The translations under genes were made by a program, and so were the position numbers. A DNA stretch of 64,000 nt from Camarhynchus parvulus (Eukaryota > Chordata > Aves > Passeriformes > Thraupidae): the NCBI RefSeq assembly GCF_901933205.1, contig NC_044573.1, positions 33,700,993 to 33,764,992 of the forward strand. The letters are read 5' to 3'. The notes beneath the pieces are model-generated. The model did not search any database, was not told where the DNA came from, and was given only the letters and a program-made list of their open reading frames with translations. Shown here piece after piece: positions 37,811 to 50,100 of the stretch (position 1 is the first letter of the stretch; every line of letters begins with the position of its first letter).

Positions 37811-40618
37811 GCAGTCCCTAAATTGAAGAACCATTGATCATTGTGGGCTGCAGTAAATCTGCTGGTATTAAAATTTCCTGGAATGGGATGCCAAGGATTA
37901 AAACAAATAACTCTACGGTTTGTTAGGCCTTCTTTTTGAAGGTCTTGCCAGCCATATAGAAGAATTAAGAAAGGTCTTAGGATGCACACAAAATTTGTAT
38001 TGGTCTCAATATCAAATGCACATGAAAAGACATTGGACACATATGAAGAGAGATAGGAGAGCAAGTGTGAAGTTAGATCCTTGTAACCATTTTTCTTCAC
38101 CTTATTATCTAAGTAGTCTTGAGTTGGCTGTCAGGTAAAAAAACCTGCTAAAAAGATAATGCAGATATACAGTAGCTGGTGCACAGGGAGACATGAAAAC
38201 AAATATTAGAAAGTGTGCAAAAAGCCTCCTTAAAAGCTTTTCTATCTCCTGAGGTTTTAAGAAGAGAATCAATTCAAATGCCTCTCCACTCTGTAAACAT
38301 GGGAGAAAATAGTGGAAAATAGTTACATCTAATGCATTTTGATATTGTACATCATGTTAGTGTCTTTTAAAAGGCTGATGGCAAATTTCACAGATTTTAA
38401 CAACAGTGCCTGTGGTTTTCTGTGAGACTCAATTTAGAATTTTTTAAAAAGTTTTTGCTTTTCTTTTGTTTTTGTTTTTAAGGAACGAAAGGACAAAGGC
38501 TGTGTTCACTAATGTTCTACATTTTCTCTTTAAATGCTGTACAAAATGTTGGTTTAATTTCTGTACCTGGTCTCATCAGGCAAATGCATTTCTTAATAAA
38601 CATTCTTGTTTTCTTACCTCAGAGGTGCTGACCTTTTCGGGGTAACAGCAGTTTTATGTTATTGTAATTTTTTGGTTTTGAATGAAATCATTGCTTCCTT
38701 GCTTTGGACAGATTGTCAGGGTTTGTTTTATAGTCCATCATATCACTTTTTCCCTGTCTGACTTCAGTGAATTTCCCCTCACAAAGCAGCATATACCTCT
38801 ACAGCTCTTCATATGCTTTTAAAATGAAGACACCATGGAAATCGGTCAGCATGTATGAGGAGAAGGGGGATAAAATGCCACAGAGAGTTCAACTCTACTT
38901 ATTACAGTAGAAATCTGCATCTGTAGGAAGTAGGTCCACACATTTGTTTGACAAGTGAAGGCTGCTTTAGGAATCATTGACCAGAATATGGTTGAGAAAT
39001 ACTCAAATAACAATTTTGAGTTTTCTGTTCATCCAGCAAGGGTTGCCAAAAGCTACATCAAAGTTTTCATAGTCTATCCTGCAAAGCCTCAAGCTTAACT
39101 TTATGATTTTGAAAATCTTTAAAAATCCTTGAAAAATTCTTGGAAACCATTAATTTATATCTAGGAGTACTTAACATACAAGGCTTGCAACCCTTACAAT
39201 AATTTACCCTTCTTCTTCCCACTTGAATGAATCTATGCAATTTTCTTTAATTCCTGATACAACCTCAGTAGACAAACTCATTGATCTTTCCCTCTAAAGA
39301 GATCTTGCTAGCTTAGAGTTCATAAAACTTGAGAAACACAGATTGCTTCAAATTATGTGCTTATTAACATTAACAGTCATTTTGCTGTGATACTGTGTAG
39401 TCTCCCAGTTCCATTCAATACATCTGGAGTGAATCATTAGCCTGCATGAGTTTTTATTAACTTTAATAGCAATGTTTTCCTCTCTTATTTCTTTGCAGGT
39501 TTTTAATTCATAGGTGTCTCCTGTCTAGAATTTCTACTTCACACACTACAATTCATATATCTGTAAAGAAATGCTGCATCCACTTCATGTTATTGTAAAG
39601 GATATATGATTCTTCAGTCTCTATTTTTCTGTTAATTTATCTAATTTTGATATCTGATTGAACCTTTCTTCTCGTGTATTCATTTTTTCTTAAAAACATC
39701 TTGCAAGGACCTTTTTCTATACCTTTTATTTGAACTTCCAAACCTAGCACATTATGTTCACTGACTCTTTTACCCACAACAGTATTCCTACTTGCAAAGA
39801 AATGTGCTGACACAGGTGCAATTTGTCTCATATACAGGAAGAATGAGGTGATCCATTGCTCTTCCCTTATACCTATTTTTGCATGTGTATAATTGCATCT
39901 ACCTTGAAAAACAGATTGTTTGGTTTTCAAATGAGTATTTTTAAACCTTCAGAAGATACAAAGAATGCTTGAAAAGAAATTGAAGTTGTAACTTATGTCT
40001 TAAATTCTGTGATTCATTGTTGATCAAATCTTTCTGTAGTACTAAGGACGGCTTGTAAATTATGATCTCATTATAAGTAAGGTTGAAATATTTAATGTCA
40101 GCCAGTGCATCTCCTTAAAAAGCACTATACTTAGTAACTATTGTAATTATGCCAGGAGACATAAGAGAAGAGATTAGTGCAACAAGTGACCTAGCTTTAA
40201 TTATGTCATAGGAATCTGTAATTGCAAAATTATCCACTGTGTTATGAATGTTCACTAACATAATATTCAGGTCACTCATCATTTGTAACACTTCATGAAG
40301 TAAGCAGTTATTTTTTCCAGTGTACAAATATCAAGTCCATTAGTTTTAATAAGTGCCTCACTTGCAATCCTGAGAGCTGTATATTTAAGCATAGTAAAAA
40401 ATGCCTTCAGCTGTGACTGAAAAACATGTATTATAACAGACAGTGTTTGACTGCCAGCTTTCTAAATCTTGGTACTGGCCATACCTAGAAAGATTTAGAG
40501 GTCAAGTTTGAGTTAAGAACTCAGAACTGCACAAAAATGCCTGCAAACTACTCTAAAATAGATATGGACAATACGTCCCAGATTTCTTTCTTTCCAGATA
40601 GATTGTGTGCATCTATGT
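37811..40618. other. Unclassified non-coding DNA
   Basis: AT-rich unique sequence with no recognised repeat or gene. A T-rich patch lies at 38450-38485. Confidence 0.5.
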
Positions 40619-40710
40619 TCATCCATCCATCCATCCATCCATCCATCCATCCATCCATCCATCCATCCATCCATCCATCCATCCATCCATCCATCCATCC
40701 ACCCATCCAT
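40619..40710. repeat. (ATCC)n microsatellite
   Basis: About 22 tetranucleotide units of ATCC (GGAT on the other strand), pure except for one ACCC unit near 40701. The Met-Asp-Gly-Trp and Ile-His-Pro-Ser repeats it would encode on the two strands are artefacts. Confidence 0.98.
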
Positions 40711-42409
40711 GCCAATCTATCTCACAGTATTTTAATATTGTATCTTCAAGACTTAGGTCAACCTGAAAATTAAAAAGACCCCCAAAACACAGCAAACTGA
40801 ATGAAAATGGAAAACTTGATAATAATCTGTGTGGGGGATTTTTTTTCTGTCCTGTAGGAAATGTTATTATTCAGAAGGATAAGGAACAGGTCTGGTTCTT
40901 TTGTTCTCTTAACTGCACTGAGCTATTGTCAAAATGAATAAAACCTCCAAATTTGCCTTGTGGATAAATCAGCTGCAACAGTAGCTTTCCTTTGAGTTCC
41001 TTGGTGTTTTCTCTCAGCGTCTACATCTGGGGGCACCTGCTGGACTGACTCAAAAAAACAGTGCGTGGTGCTTCTCCAGATCAAATAATGGCTAAGGTGT
41101 TATTATAACAGATAGAATTTCCCAGGTATTTTGTATCCCTTGCCTTTTTGCTGACTGGTATTTACCTTCATGTGTTGCTTGTTACTGTAATTTTCATTCA
41201 AAGTCTTGAGAATAGGGAATTCATTAACACATGGGAATTGAGCCAGGCACACTGTGAATCTTTCCTCTAGGTACCCTGTGAAGACAAGCAATAACATCTG
41301 TATTGTGAAATCTCAAATGAAAGAGGGCTTAAAAAAACCAAAATATGCTAGGTCTGAAAACTGGACATGCTTCAAGGTTGTATTGCCCAATTATTATCCT
41401 AATAAAAACTACATTCAGTGTGAGAAGAGAATAATTCTGTGCAAATATTTTCCTTCACTGAAAACTCTCCACCAACTAGTACTATTGTACTGGATAAAGG
41501 TGCAATTCCTCTTGCCCAACTTAGACTCTGTAATAGGTGTCTGGTGTAAGAAAGTCATTTAGACTCCCTGTACAGCTGAGAAAAGTTGAGATAGAGAAGA
41601 AACTTTAGAGAATAACTCATGTACCTTAGACAGGTTGAAATGAATTGCTTCTGAAAACACATCTTTCTTTCAAGTAACTGTAATGGAAACCTCAGTTTCT
41701 CCTTATTGTCTGTATGGTCATCCTGCTGACACTGGGCTTAGACTGGATGCCCAACTTTCAGGTAGCTGGTACGTCCGATGAACACCACCTGTATTATCTT
41801 TAGCACGGAAGTCTCTCTTGCCCTTCCTAAATAGCTCCTTACAAAAAGTCCAGCCATGAGTTTCAAAAATTTTTAAACAAAGTTATGAAATTTTCAATGA
41901 TTTATATGAAAACAGGGTTAGACAAGGGCTGAATTTTGCTGAAAACATCATTCATGATGCTCATGCTGCACATCTGCTGGCTTTTTTTGGAGACTACAGA
42001 GGTGGTTTTTCAACCTCATCTGCTTGCTTCTTGTTTCCTGAATTTCCTGAATGTAAGTTCTGCCTAGTGAGGTTTTCTAGGGGTGGGAAAATAAAACATT
42101 TTGTCACACCAAACATAGGCTTAAGCTTTCTCAGTATTGTTAGCTGTTGAGAGCGATACCCTGCACTGAATTGTCAGGGAAAACAGTTTTAGAAGCGTTA
42201 CCTAGAGCAGTGACTTCTCCTTTCCCATTTACTATTACCAAAGGAATTGTCTTTGCTAGCATTTCTAGGGTGTAATTTCCATGCTGTTGCTGTTTTTTCT
42301 TGCAGCCTGGGCCTAATTTCCAGTTTATATTTCATTTTCATTATCTCTTATGTTACGGTTTATTTTGGAGGCTTTGTCATTGATAAGAAATTCAGGGAAG
42401 AGAATATGA
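40711..42409. other. Unclassified non-coding DNA
   Basis: No gene or recognised repeat before the CR1 at 42410. Confidence 0.5.
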
Positions 42410-42752
42410 CCTAATGGAAGCCTTTTGGTACCTGAAAGGGCATCACAGAAGAGCTGGAGAGGAATTTTTTACGAGGGCATGTAGAGATAGGACAAGGAGA
42501 AATGGCTCTAAACTGGCAGGGAGTAGGTTTAGATCAGATACAAATAAGAAATCCTTTATTGTGAGGGTGGTGAGGCACTGGAACATGTCGCCCAGAGAAG
42601 CTGTGGATGCTCCACCCCTGGAAGTGTTAAATGCCAGGTTTGGTGGGGTTTTGAGCAATATGGTCTAGTCAAAAGTGTCCCTGCCTATGGAACTGGATGA
42701 TCTTATGTCCCTTCCAACCCAAACCATTCTACAGCTCTATCATTTCGATATT
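42410..42752 (+). mobile_element. CR1 LINE 3' fragment, 5'-truncated
   Basis: CR1 is the dominant avian LINE and is usually 5'-truncated on insertion. The segments gatcagatacaaataagaaa, then gagggtggtgaggcactgga, then cccagagaagctgtggatgc, then gtcccttccaacccaaacca follow the 3' end of the CR1 consensus in order. The encoded fragment (42414-42668) carries the C-terminal CR1 reverse-transcriptase-protein signature VRVVRHWN...PREAVDAPPLEV. The 3' end is at the degraded ttctacagctctatcattt tail. The element is too short to be active. Confidence 0.94.
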
Positions 42753-44319
42753 TTAACTAAGCTGTAAATTATTTTTCTATCTCTAATGCTATTCCTCTGT
42801 AATGAATCAGTCCCTAAAAGACTGCCACAGATCCCTTAATATCCACAGTGGCTAGTTTTCCATCTTATAAGTGAAAATACTACATAGCTTGGTTCAGATG
42901 ATAATAAGTAAGATAACATGCTATGTTCCAGTGAAATTATTTTATATAATTGTATGCTGCTCTTAAATGATATAAAATGCATAAATGAAATTTATTATAT
43001 GCTAATGAAGTGACTTACAAAAAGAATTGCTGTAAATTAAGAAATTTCTGTGTTTTATATATTTTATGAATAGAGTGCAGAAAACTGATGTTACTACAGT
43101 TTCTGTGTTTGACTTGTACTGATCTAGGGCAAATTAATTCCTGGTATAGTGCCATTAATTTCATGGGAGTTACATCAGAGATATGAACTCATTTAGTTAT
43201 TCCTAGCACCATCTGGAAATTTATCATGCCACAGCAATGTTTCACCTGCTGAAGACATGTTCATCCTTTTTGTTTAGTATGGAAAGACAGGGATTAAAAA
43301 TTGAAGATCATTTTAGCTTGCTCTATATCATCTTAAACTCCTTTGTAGGCTTTGTTATGTTTGGATGACAAGATGTGAATTTAAACAATATTTAAATAAA
43401 TGTAATAGTGTAATCAAGAAGGGACCAAATAGGTCTCAGGAGGCAAACCATTTTCATGAATATAAACATAACCCTTTTTGCAGGGAGTAGATCTGCAGAA
43501 GTGGCATTTCTTTTGGTGTGTGCACATAGTTGTCTCTGCCTGTCCTTCCTGACACAAATTTGTATCTCTGTTTTAGCGCTGGCATGTTGGAACCTCACTC
43601 AGAGGACCAGAAAGATCTGTATCACAAAGTTCAGCTCAATTCTATCATGGCTTACGACACTGGAAAATTCTGCTAGAAATGTCAGAAACTTCATATTATC
43701 TTCTGTTTGTTTAGAAAGTTGTGTTGTTTTTTTCTCATTATTTTTATTGGCATTGTGTCCAGAAATGTATTTTTAAGTGATAAGAAATCCTTGTCTAGTT
43801 TTGAAACTATGCTTTATCCTTGTGGAAACATAAAATGACAGCCTAAGCTATTTTCTTTCTTCCCAGCCTCCTCCAGAGCACAGACAGGAATTATGCTTGT
43901 AATGACTTCTGATTTCTTGTTTTCTGTTCAGAAATGCACTGAATATACACAGGCCCAGCCATGTCAAAACCTCAGGTAGCTCAAGACCAAAGGTCCAGAC
44001 ACAATAGGAATAGGAACAAAGCTGTGACTACCCAGCATATGGAGATATTTGCATGCTATGTGTGCATCTTCATAACTGTGTAACAGGTAGCTCTGTGTTA
44101 CACACAGCGACAACACTCCAGAGCTGGTGAATTAAAAAAAGAAAAGTTTAAAAAAAAATCAATGAACAAGTTTAATTGATTGAATACGACAGCCCAGCTT
44201 TAATGTGACATCCTTAAGAACTTCATGCAGGTGCAGAGCATAAGTCTATGTGTTGTCCCATCTGGAAAAGTGACCCTTCTGTGCTTTAAGTACCTTCTTG
44301 TCTGTGTTTCCCATGCAGA

Positions 44320-44470
44320 GAGCATTGCTGGACTGGGCAGCATGCCCAGCAGGGCCCTCCTGCCATGAGCCCCTCAGACAGACAGCCGCCCCCAAGGGGA
44401 GAGCCGCGGTGCCCGCTGGGGAGCGATGGAGCACAGCACTGACAGCACCATCGTCATCCTCACTCTCGTG
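44320..44470. other. Isolated GC- and CpG-rich block
   Basis: Seven CpG dinucleotides fall between 44387 and 44468, including gccgcggtgcccgc, whereas the surrounding kilobases have few. An acceptor-like sequence (tgtgtttcccatgcag) precedes it at 44305-44320, and frames are open on both strands (44298-44492 plus, 44246-44434 minus). It is too small for a CpG island. It may be an exon, a small regulatory element or a transposon remnant I cannot name. Confidence 0.35.
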
Positions 44471-45664
44471 GAGTCACATAAAGCAGGGCTAGAATTTTTG
44501 TTAAACCTAACAGCTTCACTGAAATGCAAATATTGAGGTGAGACAGTAAGTGTTTACTGTAAATTCACTGGTAATGTAATTTCATAACCCTGCCTGAAGG
44601 TTCCTATCCTTAGGGGTTCATTTTTTTTGCCTATTAGGCCCTTGTTGTTAGCATCTGGTTTGTGTTTACAAAACCAACAGTATTCCTCAAAACTGTTCAT
44701 CTTTGAAATGAAATGGAAATATTGCTGTGTAGTTCACTGAAAATTACCCCCTAGGAAAATTTATATACAGAAATTTTTAGTAATTATAGTTTATTTTTGT
44801 TCAGACAGGACACAGTTAAGGAAATAAAGATTGTTTTTTTCAATGAATTTTTAATTTAAGTAAGTTGATCATGTAGTTATCTGATGCTAGGATGATGAAG
44901 TTAGATAGTCCCATAGATGTGTGTATTTATATAAAGAAAGAATTCATGCAGCATAAACCAGATAATTTATCTTTGTTGCAGTCAGCTTGGTAGACATGTT
45001 GCCTCTGGAATGCAAATAACCACCAATTTTTAGGTAGTGAGAATGGAATGCACTGTACTTAGAAATACTCAGAATTTCTTTTCAAGGACAGTAAAAGCAT
45101 CAAAATGTCTAAGGGGTCACTAATAGCATAAAAAACCTCAACTTCCCCCCAGACTGATAAGCAAAAACACCCCTCTAACCAAAATACCCTATTTGAAATT
45201 GAGTTCTTTACAAGAGATTATGAAAAATATCAGTGGACCCAGTGAATCAGGAAAAGTGCATTTAGATGTATGGATGTAAAAATAAATCCAAAGAATAAAG
45301 GAGGAGGAGGGAATTGAAAAGCAAATCTGAATTTTAAAACAGATTCTGGTAAGTACATCTTCCCCAGCTGTCAGTGCTGTAATGTTTTTTTTTTTATTTG
45401 CACTTAAAGAGATGCTGAAGAGGAAACTCTGTCCATTGCAGGGATCCTTGACATATGATTGACATGGTATCACATTGTATAAACTAATAGTAGCCAGAGA
45501 GGTGATTGATAAGTCAGATCCCCTCCTATCACCCCAAATTCACTGCTGCTATGCCTTAATTTCTTTGCTCCACTTCTGAAGCTTGTGATCCACAGAATTT
45601 TACTTCTCTGTTTGCAGGTGGAGGGCATATGCTGTAGGGACTCCTTATATCAAAGAAGCAAAGC

Positions 45665-45720
45665 ACTGTGGGGAGCCAGTTTCTGAGGTAATATTTAACA
45701 TGAGCTCTGCTCCCCACAGT
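45665..45720. repeat. 12-bp perfect inverted repeat with 32-nt loop
   Basis: actgtggggagc (45665-45676) and gctccccacagt (45709-45720) are exact complements. The loop shows no further pairing. It is not long enough to be a microRNA precursor, and no target-site duplication suggests a small transposon. Confidence 0.9.
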
Positions 45721-46996
45721 ACTCATGTTTTGTGGTAAGCATAGAATTGCTTCTTGTTGATGCTGGGGAAGGAGAACATTTGTCCTAGGTGCTTATCAAT
45801 TGGTAATCCTCATTGTCCTACACCTTGCCTTATCTGAAAGACACAATCTATCTTTCGGGCTTTGACATGTCAAAAGTCAGCAGTGTCTTCTGACTGTTCA
45901 CATGGCAGCATATGGTTGTATTTAATTTTTACCACTCTTCAACCAGTGATTTCTAATGTAACATTTTTCCATTTTGAATGATACGGCATATTTGACACTA
46001 GAGACAAATTTCAATGCCCAAGACTGCAGTAGAAAAGCAAGATTTTTGGAAGATTATGCTGTCACACATCCATCAAGACCATTTTCTGTCTTTCTTCCTC
46101 TGTTGTCCAACGGCTGAACTGCTGGCAGTCAGAATATGTTTTACCAGGAGCTCTACAGGAGGTAAAGCTGAGTCATGTGAAAGTGTACCTATAGCAGAAT
46201 CCTGGCTGCATTTACCCAAAGCATGAAAATCTGCAAATGAAGCCTCTAAAGATGAGGTACTAAAGGGTTTTACATTGCTGACATTCATCAAAGGCTGCAG
46301 GCATTGTGCCATCTCTCTTCTCCACAGAGAAATAAAACTCTAACAGCTTTCTGAATTCACTTTCAAGAATATGCAAGGCTCCACAATAGAGTAGTGAATT
46401 CATGATCTTACCATCTTCACCAAAAACTTATCTAATATCCAGACTTTGGACACTACATATAGCCCAAGAGAAAGGGTATTCTTTGTTCAAGAGGATGTTC
46501 CTGTGCAGAAATAAGCCTGGTTCAGAGTGAAGAAAGTAGTCTAGGTAGTACACAGTAGATTGCAGTAACTATCATGTCTTCCTCCTCTCATGTGAATAGG
46601 TCTGGAATTTTTACTTTCTGCAAGTGTATCAGCCCAAGATCCCATCTAGATCGCTGCAACCTCCTGGTAGCCTTTCTGATCGTGGCTACTTTGAAAGAAT
46701 TCAGCTGCCCCTTTAAAAGCCTTCTTTACCTGCTGGGGTGGTAACCGAGATGAAGAGCACAGACCACAACTGCAGAATGTATAGGTGCATGGGTACTGAT
46801 CTGGGAGCATTAGGAATGAGGCATACAATTCAAGAGCAAAGGTTTTTTGTTCCTGTTGTGTGGAAAAAGAGCATCCAAGGTTCCTAAATACTCATGGTCA
46901 AAAGGAGCAACAAAAGTCGGGGGTTCACAAAAACTCACAAAGTGTTTTTAGTAAATTACTTGGCATTTAAAGGGGTATATTAGTTGCTGACCTACT

Positions 46997-47002
46997 ATAT
47001 AA
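46997..47002 (-). promoter_or_regulatory. TATA-like box in the LTR
   Basis: GCTTATATAGTAGG on the minus strand, the only TATA-type motif in the element at 46854-47636. Confidence 0.35.
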
Positions 47003-47045
47003 GCACAGGGCAGAGAAAAAGAAAGATATTAATTAAAGGGAAGAC

Positions 47046-47108
47046 AGAGAAAGAGGAAAAAAAAAAGAGAAAGAAAAGAAAGAGAAAGAAAAAAAAAAAA
47101 GAAGGAAG
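47046..47108. repeat. Uninterrupted 63-nt polypurine tract
   Basis: The plus strand is only A and G across 63 nt, in GAAA-type units, within the LTR at 46854-47636. Such tracts can form triplex DNA and often vary in length. Confidence 0.95.
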
Positions 47109-50100
47109 CAAATAAGCTCCAGTTCTGGTTCCAGCCTTGATCCAGTTGATGGGATGTCCAGGGTCCTGGTGGCTCTGCCCAGGCTTGGTTGGGTTACCTC
47201 TTTACAGACAGGTTTTCCCCCCTTGGAAGATGTGTTTATCTTTCTAGGCAAATTAGTTGCTATGCACAGTCTTTTCTTTCAGACTTTTTTGGAAATGGGT
47301 CAGAAGGGCTTCGGGGGTCTTGGGTGGTTTTGATCCCCCCCTGAAGTCCATGCTCACTTCCCAGCCTCATTCCTGCACTTGCACTGTACTGTATTGTGCT
47401 TATCCCCAGGAATTAGAACAAGGAGTTTGTCCTGGACAAGTGCTGCCCTACTTCTGCATGGCCCCCTTTTCCAGCCACATCTTATTCTTTCCTGCCATGT
47501 GTTACTAGCAGCATTCTTTGTCTGCTGTTATCAACAATCCTTGGTTGGCTCCACAGCTGTCCAGCTATCAGTGTTTGAGACATTAGCTCCTTATCTTCTG
47601 GGCTGCCACACTGACATAGGGAGGAAAGAGACAACACCTTGGTTACTTTCTTATACAAGCTTCAAGATTTGTGTGGCTTTATAAATTTGTCAGCGAGTAT
47701 GTGTACTCCCAAACCTGTGTAGCATTGTCTTGATGAGTTTCCATCACTTTGGACAGGTGAAAAAAACCCCAAACACAATAAACAAGCCCAGATACAATTT
47801 ATTGTTGCTGAAGGATTTATTTCATTGATATTGTCAGTGTGTCTCATCTGTCCCCTTTGCAGCCTGAAAAGTTTCTGTAGTGAATTACAGACTCAAATTA
47901 ATTACTCAAAATTCCTTCTCGACTGATGTTTCGACCATTGCAAACACAGAAGGAGAGGGAGAAAGTGAGATCTGCAGAAAAAAATCTGTAGAAACAGACC
48001 AAAGAAACTAGCTTGGGCAAACAGAGCTTCAGCACTGGAAAATCCAAATCAAAGACTTTTCATGTGTGGATGACAATTTAACAGTCATTAAAACAAAGTC
48101 ACTTTAACAAAGGTCAGTGAAATATTTCATCTGGTGTAAATAAACTCTGATGGCTGTGAGTTTATAATAATTACTTATCTTTGTTAACTAAACGTGGCCT
48201 CTGCTTCTGAAGCATTACTCAAGTTTTGGAAAGTAAAAAGAATGAGCAGCAAATGTAATGTCTTTTCTTGTGAGATCATTTTCACTATGCACCTTCTCCC
48301 ACAGAAAAAAAAAATAAAAATAACAGCCTAGTCTGTCTTTATTCCCCAGGGTTATACTTCCACATGAAGAAAGGACTCTGAGGAAACCATTCCGAGCTTT
48401 CACTGGAATTTCCAGGACATCTGGCCTCTGATCAGCTATGGCCATATCCTCAATCTTCTCGAGATAGATACTCTGTTCAGGACTGGATTCACACAGACTT
48501 TTTGAGTATTTTAGCTTAGTCCATTTCCAAAGCAGGCACTGTTGAGAAGTCTGAGGATGAAGCTACCAATGTTTTGAAAAGATGCTTTGTGCTTCACCAT
48601 GATGCATAAATAAAAAAATTGTTTCTGTACTGCAGTGCTTGATGCTGGGCTTTTGAAAGAGGAGTAGTGAGGTGGGTGTTTCCAGCCCAGCTGACCTGTT
48701 CTTCAGAAGCACTGCCTCCAAACACTCCAAACAGCTCTGCTGGTGCAGGGCTGTCTTGTGCTTGCTGATGCCACAGAGTAGTGATGATACTTTATTTATA
48801 TTCATAGGGTCCTCTGGAAATTTAGAAGAAATTGCAAATTGTAGATCCTTCTGAATGTTGTATCACTTTTGCACTATGGCATACAGACCTTAGGGCTCCC
48901 TGCGATTGCCCTGCTCTGTTCATGTGAGACAAGTTTTCCATGATAAAGATGCCCATATGACCCAGCAGCAGGGAGTTGTGCAGCTCTGATCCCTCTCTCT
49001 TTTCTCAGCTGCAGGGCAGGGGCATCCCAAGCTGTATTGGCAGTGCTCAGCACCTGGCTCAGCTGCTCATGGTGAGCCTTTGCTTTAAAAGCACTTATCT
49101 GCAGTGATAAAATCATACACCACCGGTGCTCTTAGTGCAGTGCTAAACATCTATTAACACTGACAGTCGAGTAATGAGGTGACTGCAATAATTAATTTCC
49201 ATGTTTCCATTGAGCTATGCTCTGGAGGATTGTTACACTGATTCTTTGTGAACATCTGAGCATGGGGAGAGGGGGAAGAAAGGAAGTTCCATGTTTCAGC
49301 ACTTCCACCTTTCTGCTAGACATTGCCAAAAAGCCACTGTCTTTGGAATGCTTCCCTGTTTTCAAGTCCAGAAATCTGATATAGTGTTATTTCATGGTTT
49401 GCTGAACACAGGGAGAATTGCTACCAGCAGTGGGTTTTTGCAAAATCGGTGTAACACGCACTTGATTTCATGCTGTTTCAGAAGCCAGTGAAATAGCTTC
49501 ACTCTTTCTCTGTTTCATGATGGCAAGTCATTAGTAATGTTACCAGGAGACCAAAATATAGTTGGAATAGGCATTGAATATTAAGATGAATATATCTAAT
49601 GTTTCATTACATGTTGGGTCTTTTTCCCAGTAAAATAATAGCCTTAAATAATACTGCAACTTTTTTTTTTAAAAAATCCAAACTCATTAAAAATGAGTGA
49701 TTGTTCTAAAGACAAGAGACAAAAACCAGGTTTTCCCAAAAGGCAGGCTTTTGTCAGTCCCAGCATTTCTGTTTATTGACTTACACTTGGAATCACTGCT
49801 CTGGTTAAGGGTGTAGGAGGCTGCCCCAGTTCAATAAGGAGCTTTAGGCTGAAGAATAGTCTGTGTTGGTAACAGTAACTTACAACAGAAACCATTAAAC
49901 AGACACAGCCAAAGGGTAGTGGTCTCAATGTTTTTGGAAAGCACTGGATCTGAATCTTGTGTACATGGGTATAGTTCCACTGAAAATAATGCAGTTGTAT
50001 CAGTTTATGATGAGATTTGCATCTACTGCTTTCAATAGACCAGTGAGAATTTAAAGTGGGCTTGGGAATCATCTTTTCTTCTTTCAGCTGCTGACAGAAA

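Larger units (their letters stand above)
42753..46853. other. Unclassified non-coding DNA
   Basis: Mostly AT-rich unique DNA. The CpG-rich patch at 44320-44470 and the inverted repeat at 45665-45720 are listed separately. No gene is identifiable. Confidence 0.5.
46854..47636 (-). mobile_element. Probable solo LTR of an endogenous retrovirus
   Basis: On the minus strand this 783-bp block starts TGTTGTCTCTTTCCTCCC and ends CCACACAACA, so its ends match the TGTTG...CAACA pattern of an LTR. It differs in composition from both flanks, with a purine tract (47046-47108), short homopolymers and a TATATA about 140 nt from the 3' end (46997-47002). I see no clear AATAAA. No retroviral coding region, primer-binding site or polypurine tract adjoins it. 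The flanking five bases (gttcc and ccttg) do not match. I recall similar passerine LTR sequence but cannot name the family. Confidence 0.6.

Noticed and set aside
37666..38100. 144-codon minus-strand open frame that looks like a membrane protein
   Set aside because: The Trp/Phe/Leu/Gly-rich part is the translation of an A/C-rich low-complexity tract, and the remainder has no recognisable domain.
40513..40773. Met-Asp-Gly-Trp and Ile-His-Pro-Ser repeat proteins
   Set aside because: Both are translations of the (ATCC)n microsatellite.
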